Positions 59,005 through 64,000 of a stretch of DNA of 64,000 nucleotides are shown in pieces (position 1 is the stretch's first letter; each line of letters opens with the position of its first letter). The position numbers were made by a program, and so were the translations under genes. The notes beneath the pieces were generated by a model. That model did not search any database. It saw only the letters and a list, made by a program, of their open reading frames with translations, and had not been told where the DNA came from. Source of the stretch: SZUA-430 sp965227535. Lineage in GTDB: Bacteria; Pseudomonadota; Alphaproteobacteria; Micropepsales; Micropepsaceae. The stretch lies in contig OZ245761.1 of the NCBI GenBank assembly GCA_965227535.1, positions 3,906,001 to 3,970,000 on the forward strand, in the 5' to 3' direction.

Positions 59005-60077
59005 CGGCGACGCTTGCGGCTCCGCGCTCCTTCGACGGCGCGCCCGACACGATGCAAATGGCGGTGCAGGACACAGTCCTGAGCCCGCGCTTCTACACGA
59101 CCGACTTCGCGGCCATGGATCGTTTGGACGTCGAGCCGGTGCGCGCGGAATGGGACGCGCTGATCGCCGAGATGGTCGCCGATCCCAACCGCAATCACTT
59201 CAAGCGCACCGAAGACTTCGTCAACCGGCTCGGCGACTTGCCGGAAGGATTGCGTCGCGAGTTCGTCGACTTCCTCGTAAGCTCGCTCACCGCAGAGTTC
59301 TCGGGCTGCGTCCTCTATGCCGAGATTGCGCGGCGCGCAAAGAATCCGGATGTCAGGCAGTTGTTCAGGCTCATGGCGCGCGACGAATCCCGCCACGCCG
59401 GCTTCATCAACGAGTGTCTGAAGGACTACGGCATCGGCATCGATCTCGGCTTCCTGACCAAGACGAAGAAATACACGTTCTTCCGGCCGAAATTCATCTT
59501 CTACGCGACGTACCTGTCAGAGAAGATCGGGTATGCCCGTTACATCACGATCTATCGTCAGCTGGAACGCCACCCCGAACTGCGCTTCCACCCGATCTTC
59601 AAGTGGTTCAAGGAATGGTGCAACGACGAGTTCCGGCACGGCGAAGCGTTCGCGCTGGTGATGCGCGCAAATCCGGACCTGCTGCGTGGCGCCAACAAGC
59701 TTTGGATTCGCTTCTTTCTGCTTGCGGTTTACGCGACGATGTATGTACGCGACCACGCGCGGCCCCATTTCCACGCTGCGCTGAAAATGGATCCGACGGA
59801 GTACGACTACAAGGTCTTCCGGATCTGCACCGAGATTTCGAAGCAGGTCTTCCCGGTCTCGCTCGACACCGACTGTCCGCGCTTCCGCGCGCGGCTTGAA
59901 CGCTTGCGGCAACTGGCGCTCGCGATGGACGCGGCAAAGCAGCAAGGCGGCATCGTCGGTGCGATCAAACGCGTCGGCAACGCGGCGGCGCTCGCCGTAA
60001 CGTTCGCCGCGCTCTATTTCACGCCGGTGTCGCGCAACCAACTTCCGCAGTCCTCCCGGCTGGCCCCGGCGTGGTGA
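59001..60077 (+). CDS. acsF: Aerobic Mg-protoporphyrin IX monomethyl ester cyclase
   Basis: 358 residues, full length. Di-iron ligands in MARDESRHAGFINE and WCNDEFRHGEAFAL (ExxH motifs) plus the earlier Glu of SLTAEFSGCVLYAEI. AcsF closes the isocyclic ring E with O2. Its presence, with no bchE in view, points to oxygen-dependent bacteriochlorophyll synthesis. The ATGA overlap with the 94-residue gene couples them. puhE follows after 12 bp. Confidence 0.97.
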   Translation: MTATLAAPRSFDGAPDTMQMAVQDTVLSPRFYTTDFAAMDRLDVEPVRAEWDALIAEMVADPNRNHFKRTEDFVNRLGDLPEGLRREFVDFLVSSLTAEFSGCVLYAEIARRAKNPDVRQLFRLMARDESRHAGFINECLKDYGIGIDLGFLTKTKKYTFFRPKFIFYATYLSEKIGYARYITIYRQLERHPELRFHPIFKWFKEWCNDEFRHGEAFALVMRANPDLLRGANKLWIRFFLLAVYATMYVRDHARPHFHAALKMDPTEYDYKVFRICTEISKQVFPVSLDTDCPRFRARLERLRQLALAMDAAKQQGGIVGAIKRVGNAAALAVTFAALYFTPVSRNQLPQSSRLAPAW

Positions 60078-60089
60078 GGTATTGATCCG

Positions 60090-60872
60090 ATGACCGAACA
60101 CGGGGTGACGGTCCTGCTGACGATTTTGCTCTGGTGGTTCAGCACCGGCGTCATTTTCGTGCTGTGTGGGCTGCCCCGTGTCACACACCGCTGGAGCATG
60201 ATGGCGGCATCTTTAGGCTTGGTCGCCGCCGCCTACGGTGTCGCCGTCACGGCGTGGGACACCACGGCGTCCGGCGCCTACCTCGCCTTTGCCTGCGCGC
60301 TGGGGGTGTGGGGCTGGATCGAGATGAGTTTTCTGTTCGGCTATGTCACCGGACCGCGCGTCGACAGCTGTCCCGACGATGCCGAAGGTTGGCGGCGGTT
60401 CAGCTTGGCCTCGCAGACGCTGATCTATCACGAATTGACGATCGTTGCGGGCGCGGTGCTCGTGGCCGGCTTGAGCTGGGGCGCGCCCAACCAAACCGGC
60501 ACGCTTGCATTCTTGATCCTCATGCTGATGCGGATCAGCGCCAAGCTGAATATCTTCTTGGGCGTGCCGAACCTGACCGACGAGTTCATGCCGCCGCATC
60601 TCGCGTACCTGAAAAGCTACTTCCGCAAACGGCCGTTCAACCGGCTGTTTCCGATTTCGGTGGCGTTGGGATCGTTGCTGGCCGCCTGGTTGTTTCAGCG
60701 TGCGTGGCACGCAAACCCGGGGAGCGGGGAATCGATAGGCGCAGTTCTGCTGTTCGCACTTACGGCGCTCGCGATCCTAGAACATTTCTTCATGATGATG
60801 CCCCTGCGCGACGCCTTACTTTGGCGCTGGGCGATGCCGAAAGCGCGCACCGTGCCGCCGGACGAAGGTTGA
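60090..60872 (+). CDS. puhE: Photosynthetic complex assembly protein PuhE
   Basis: 260 residues, about seven hydrophobic helices. PuhE/DUF3623 motifs: LLTILLWWFSTGVIFVLCGL at the N-terminus, IEMSFLFGYVTGPR, LIYHELTIVAGAVLVA, and ISAKLNIFLGVPNLTDEFMP. It affects bacteriochlorophyll content and RC yield in Rhodobacter. It follows acsF and precedes hemA by 64 bp. Confidence 0.95.
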   Translation: MTEHGVTVLLTILLWWFSTGVIFVLCGLPRVTHRWSMMAASLGLVAAAYGVAVTAWDTTASGAYLAFACALGVWGWIEMSFLFGYVTGPRVDSCPDDAEGWRRFSLASQTLIYHELTIVAGAVLVAGLSWGAPNQTGTLAFLILMLMRISAKLNIFLGVPNLTDEFMPPHLAYLKSYFRKRPFNRLFPISVALGSLLAAWLFQRAWHANPGSGESIGAVLLFALTALAILEHFFMMMPLRDALLWRWAMPKARTVPPDEG

Positions 60873-60936
60873 AACCGAGAATCAAAGTGGCGCGCGAGCG
60901 CGGAATGAGAAAGAATAGGGACAAGGGAGAGGACCA

Positions 60937-62157
60937 ATGAACTACGAAACGTTCTTCAAAGCGCAGCTCGACGGCCTGAAGGAAGAAGGCCGCTACCGCA
61001 TCTTCGCGGAACTCGAGCGCCGAGCCGGCTCCTTTCCCGCGGCGACGCGCTACCTCGGTGACGAGACCGGAGACGTTACGGTGTGGTGCTCGAACGATTA
61101 TCTCGGCATGGGCCAAAACCCCGTCGTCATTCAGGCCATGCACGAGACTCTGGACCGCTGCGGCGCCGGCGCCGGCGGCACGCGCAACATTTCGGGCACA
61201 ACCCACGCGCACGTGCTTCTCGAACGCGAACTCGCCGACCTTCACGGCAAGGAAGCCGCGCTCCTGTTCACCTCCGGCTATGTCTCGAACTGGGCAAGCC
61301 TAAGCACGCTGGCCGCGCGGCTGCCCAACTGCGTCGTGCTGTCGGACGCCGGCAACCACGCGTCGATGATCGAAGGCATCCGTCACAGCCGCGCCGAATG
61401 CCACCTGTTCAAGCACAACGATCCCGAGGATCTCGAGCGCAAGCTTCAGGCCATCGAGCCCGGCCGGCCGAAACTCGTCGCCTTCGAGTCGGTCTACTCG
61501 ATGGATGGCGACATTGCGCCGATTGCCGCGATCTGCGATGTCGCCGACCGCTACGGCGCCATGACGTATCTCGATGAAGTCCACGCCGTTGGCCTTTATG
61601 GACCACGTGGCGGCGGCGTTGCAGAACGCGAAGGGCTGATGGACCGTCTTACCGTAATCGAAGGCACGCTCGGCAAGGCGTTCGGCGTCGTGGGCGGCTA
61701 TATCGCGGCCTCAGCTGCGCTTTGCGATTTCGTGCGCAGTTTTGCGTCGGGCTTCATCTTTACGACGGCGCTGCCGCCGGCGATCGCGGCCGGCGCGTGC
61801 GCCAGCGTCAAACATCTCAAGTCCAGCCAGATCGAACGCGCCCGCCACCAAGAGCGCGTAGCCAAGGTGCGGCGCCGCCTGCGTGCGATCGGAATTCCGA
61901 TGTTGGATAATCCCAGCCACATCATTCCCGTCATGGTCGGCAATCCCAAGAAGTGCAAGCTGATCAGCGATTGGCTTTTGGACAACCACGGCATCTACGT
62001 GCAGCCGATCAACTACCCGACGGTACCAAAGGGCACCGAACGTTTGCGCTTTACGCCTTCGCCGATGCACTCGGATGCCGACATCGACAAGTTGGTGACG
62101 GCGCTGTCGGAAATCTGGTCGCAGTGTGCACTCGCGCGCGTCTCGAACGCGGCGTAA
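60937..62157 (+). CDS. hemA: 5-aminolevulinate synthase
   Basis: 406 residues. PLP enzyme of the alpha-oxoamine synthase family: WCSNDYLGMGQNPVVIQAMH, GAGAGGTRNISGTTHAHVLL, LDEVHAVGLYGPRGGGVAER, and the PLP Lys in VIEGTLGKAFGVVGGYIA. It condenses glycine and succinyl-CoA to ALA, the alphaproteobacterial route to all tetrapyrroles. GGGAGAGGA precedes the ATG. Placing it at the end of the bch-puh operon lets pigment demand drive ALA supply. idi starts 8 bp later. Confidence 0.98.
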   Translation: MNYETFFKAQLDGLKEEGRYRIFAELERRAGSFPAATRYLGDETGDVTVWCSNDYLGMGQNPVVIQAMHETLDRCGAGAGGTRNISGTTHAHVLLERELADLHGKEAALLFTSGYVSNWASLSTLAARLPNCVVLSDAGNHASMIEGIRHSRAECHLFKHNDPEDLERKLQAIEPGRPKLVAFESVYSMDGDIAPIAAICDVADRYGAMTYLDEVHAVGLYGPRGGGVAEREGLMDRLTVIEGTLGKAFGVVGGYIAASAALCDFVRSFASGFIFTTALPPAIAAGACASVKHLKSSQIERARHQERVAKVRRRLRAIGIPMLDNPSHIIPVMVGNPKKCKLISDWLLDNHGIYVQPINYPTVPKGTERLRFTPSPMHSDADIDKLVTALSEIWSQCALARVSNAA

Positions 62158-62165
62158 GAGCGCGA

Positions 62166-62726
62166 ATGGCATCGGTGCGTGCGCTGCGCCAAAGGCCGGT
62201 TTGGCCGGCCGAGGCGATCGTCATCCCGGCGATCGGCGCCGACGGGTCGCTTTCCCCGATCGGCAAGATGGAGGCGCACCGTTCGGGCGCGCTTCATCTT
62301 GCGGTATCCGTTTTCGTTTTCAGCGGCGAGAAGCTCTTGCTCCAGCGCCGCGCCGCAGCCAAGTACCACTGCGGCCTGATGTGGGCGAACACGTGCTGTT
62401 CACATCCGAACTGGGGCGAGCGCCCCGAAGCGGCGGCGCAACGACGGTTGTTCGAGGAGTTGGGTCTTAGGCTCAATCTCGTTCCGGCAGGTGTTATCTC
62501 CTACCGTGCGCAGGTAACGGCCGGTCTCGTCGAAAACGAACGCGTCCAAGTCTTTCGCGGCGAGGCAGATGCAGCCACGCTAAGCGTCTCGCCTAACCCT
62601 GACGAGGTTTCCGAAATCCGTTGGGCGACACCAGACGTCTTGCGGCAAGAGGCGGACGAAAGGCCGGACAACTTCGCGCCGTGGTTCAGAATCTATCTTG
62701 CGCGCTGGCCGGAGCTGGAGCTCTGA
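62166..62726 (+). CDS. idi: Isopentenyl-diphosphate delta-isomerase, type I
   Basis: 186 residues from the ATG at 62166; the upstream open extension is hemA shadow. Nudix-type fold with the catalytic Cys in TCCSHPNWGE and Glu-rich AAQRRLFEELGLRL, then the late NPDEVSEIRWATPD. It interconverts IPP and DMAPP for carotenoids and the phytyl tail. Orf176/177 of Rhodobacter PGCs is the same gene. Last gene of the long rightward operon. Confidence 0.95.
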   Translation: MASVRALRQRPVWPAEAIVIPAIGADGSLSPIGKMEAHRSGALHLAVSVFVFSGEKLLLQRRAAAKYHCGLMWANTCCSHPNWGERPEAAAQRRLFEELGLRLNLVPAGVISYRAQVTAGLVENERVQVFRGEADAATLSVSPNPDEVSEIRWATPDVLRQEADERPDNFAPWFRIYLARWPELEL

Positions 62727-62730
62727 ACCA

Positions 62731-63135
62731 CTAAGCCGCACGCGCCTTTGTCGCGACCCAGATGATCCAGACGAAGACCGGCTGAAACAAGAGCCGCCCC
62801 CACAACGCCGCGGCGCCCAATTCCGGATAGCGCTCGGCGTGTAGAAGCATTTCGACATGCACCGGCGTTACGCACACGGTGAAGACCATCAGGGCAAGTC
62901 CAGCCACCCGCCGCAACCGCTCGAACAAGAGCCCGAACGCGCCGGCAAGCTCGCACACGCCCGTCGCCAAAACGACCTCGCGTGGAAACGGCACATAGGG
63001 CGGCATTGCACCGGCCATCGCCTCGGTCCACACGAAATGCCCGATGCCACCCAGCAGGAACCAGACGAAGACGAGCCAGAAACCCGCGGTTCGCAGCCAC
63101 TCGCCATAAGGCCGTCCAGAGTGCATGGCCGACAT
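62731..63135 (-). CDS. DoxX-like small membrane protein
   Basis: 134 residues from the ATG at 63135; a second ATG at 63126 is possible. Four helices with AGFWLVFVWFLLGGIGHFVW, then VVLATGVCELAGAFGLLFER, the DoxX/DUF417-type E-L-x-G-A motif, and a closing ALWGRLLFQPVFVWIIWVA. Family members act in redox stress or are uncharacterised. Convergent with idi (4-bp gap). Confidence 0.82.
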   Translation of the reverse strand: MSAMHSGRPYGEWLRTAGFWLVFVWFLLGGIGHFVWTEAMAGAMPPYVPFPREVVLATGVCELAGAFGLLFERLRRVAGLALMVFTVCVTPVHVEMLLHAERYPELGAAALWGRLLFQPVFVWIIWVATKARAA

Positions 63136-63193
63136 CTGTCCTCGAAACACGCCGCAGGTTATCCTCGCCGCGACAGGCGGGGACCAAAGCCTA

Positions 63194-63615
63194 ATGCTAT
63201 ACGATATCGCCTCGCGAGAGCGCACGCCGCGATCTTCTCCATCCTACCGGACGATATTGATATCCGCTGCGGGCACGGCGATGTCGGTGTCGTTCGCCGT
63301 CGCCGCATTTACGGGCGCGCAGGCGATCCCCCGCATCGTCGATGCCGGGCTTGAACGGATCCTGCAGTTCATGGTGCTGCTCAAATTCGCCACCGTCGCC
63401 GGCGCATTGTGGCTGGTCGACTGGCGCCTGCATCAAGCCGTGAGTTCGCGCCTCGCCGTGGGCTACATCGCGGCCGTCGTCCTGATGGCGCGTCGGCGCC
63501 CGCTCTAATGTGGCAGTCGGCTTATCCGGGTTCCGCTGCGCTGCTCTTTCACGCAGGGCTGCTGTTGGGATTGCTGCTCGGTTGGCGCGACGGATTTAGC
63601 CAACGCCGGCGCTGA
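63194..63615 (+). pseudogene. Four-helix membrane protein gene split by a 2-nt frameshift
   Basis: The first part (63194-63508) encodes 104 residues with three helices, the last cut off in AVGYIAAVVLMARRRPL. A second frame opens at ATG 63508 (TAATG overlap) and gives 35 residues with one good helix, SAALLFHAGLLLGLLLGW. Removing two bases at the GCGCG near 63488-63492 joins them into one ~139-residue protein reading VLMASAPALMWQSAYPG. So this is most simply one gene with a recent 2-nt insertion or a sequencing error. Two coupled small genes are the alternative. Function unknown; divergent from the DoxX-like gene. Confidence 0.68.
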
Positions 63616-63622
63616 CGCAAAA

Positions 63623-63648
63623 AAGCCGGCCCCTCTCAAGGCCGGCTT
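63623..63648. terminator. Bidirectional terminator between the membrane gene and pufM
   Basis: AAGCCGGC (63623-63630) pairs with GCCGGCTT (63641-63648) around a 10-nt loop. A-rich bases lie on the left and TTCAAGTTT on the right, so it can stop transcripts from both converging units. Confidence 0.85.
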
Positions 63649-63684
63649 CAAGTTTGTATGTGCGACCGCGTCGTCGAGGGGGAC

Positions 63685-64000
63685 TCAGCGCGGCGGTGCG
63701 TAGTTGTGTAAGACGGCCCAGTCGTACCAATTGTCGACGACGGTGCCGGTCAGGAGAATGCCGATGCCGCCGGACAGCGGCGTCAATACCGCGAACCACC
63801 AAGCCCAGCGATGGATGGATTCCATAGAGGCGTTGAAGCCCATCGTCCAGCGCCAGAACAAAGCCGCACGCTCCGATGCCGTGCCGCGATCGGCGATCTG
63901 CTCAAGTTCGCGGTCGCCGCCATAGCGCGTGACCGCCAGGATCGTTGCGCCGTGCATCGCAAAGAGCAATGCCGACCCATAGAGGAAGGCGATCGAGAGG
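63685..64000 (-). CDS. pufM: Photosynthetic reaction centre M subunit, C-terminal part
   Basis: 105 codons up to the window edge; the gene starts beyond 64000. The visible part reads FLYGSALLFAMHGATILAVT, with the iron-ligand His of helix D, then RELEQIADRGTASERAALFW and RWTMGFNASMESIHRWAWWF, with the QA-site Trp and second iron His, and ends in DNWYDWAVLHNYAPPR. This is RC-M without doubt. After its stop come only 36 bp and a terminator, so pufC does not follow it. The puf operon converges on the bch-puh operon. Confidence 0.97.
   Translation of the reverse strand, partial: LSIAFLYGSALLFAMHGATILAVTRYGGDRELEQIADRGTASERAALFWRWTMGFNASMESIHRWAWWFAVLTPLSGGIGILLTGTVVDNWYDWAVLHNYAPPR

Noticed and set aside
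60873..60936. Separate regulated promoter for hemA
   Set aside because: The 64-bp gap has a good ribosome site but no convincing -35/-10 or operator, so hemA is taken as part of the upstream operon.
1..64000. CRISPR array, tRNA, rRNA, insertion sequence or prophage genes
   Set aside because: No regularly spaced direct repeats, cloverleaf sequences, transposase, integrase or phage genes were recognised anywhere in the window.

Overview
The window is GC-rich DNA that reads as an alphaproteobacterial chromosome segment. It has a red-type (form IC) RuBisCO operon with CbbX, and a purple-bacterial photosynthesis gene cluster (PGC) in the usual bchFNBHLM-lhaA-puhABC order. The puh operon carries acsF, puhE and hemA, and the regulators PpsR and AerR are present. 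Only the oxygen-dependent cyclase AcsF is visible, not BchE. pufM, cut by the right edge, is not followed by pufC. The host therefore looks like an aerobic or facultative anoxygenic phototroph with a Calvin cycle. I cannot name the genus; no rRNA or tRNA is in view.

Left part (1-7,000): a TROVE/Ro60-type RNA-binding protein, the RNA ligase RtcB and, 4.4 kb on, the RNA 2'-phosphotransferase KptA. Between them lie a MATE efflux pump, a secreted serine hydrolase and two small membrane proteins. Three different long palindromic intergenic repeats sit in the first 8 kb. 7,250-12,630 is a translation block: rpmI, rplT, pheS, an ASCH-domain gene inserted between pheS and pheT, and pheT.

Accessory part (12,640-28,940): a lone receiver protein, a large outer-membrane protein made of three tandem beta-barrel modules, an acyltransferase, a TPR protein, a LysR gene with an apparent nonsense codon near its start, an F420-type NADP oxidoreductase, a DJ-1-like protein and a TMEM175-type channel. 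An XRE-regulated membrane operon follows, with an inverted-repeat operator, then a SOUL protein, a lipoprotein, a fasciclin protein, a TIM-barrel-like secreted protein, a first TspO and a BLUF blue-light sensor.

Photoautotrophy part (28,956-64,000): the cbb operon cbbF-P-L-S-X-Y runs leftward, divergent from cbbR. Next come folE, bciA, hemE, a cytochrome c and a second TspO. bchG-pucC-like-bchP-tspO run leftward behind aerR and ppsR, and two exact PpsR boxes lie just upstream of bchG. Rightward from a complex operator region runs a tightly overlapped operon: bchF-N-B-H-L-M-lhaA-puhA-B-C-orf94-acsF-puhE-hemA-idi. The region ends with a DoxX-like gene, a frameshifted four-helix membrane gene, a bidirectional terminator and the 3' end of pufM on the opposite strand. 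Carbon fixation, tetrapyrrole supply (hemA, hemE), bacteriochlorophyll synthesis, reaction-centre assembly, electron carrier and redox/light regulators thus lie in one 35-kb block.
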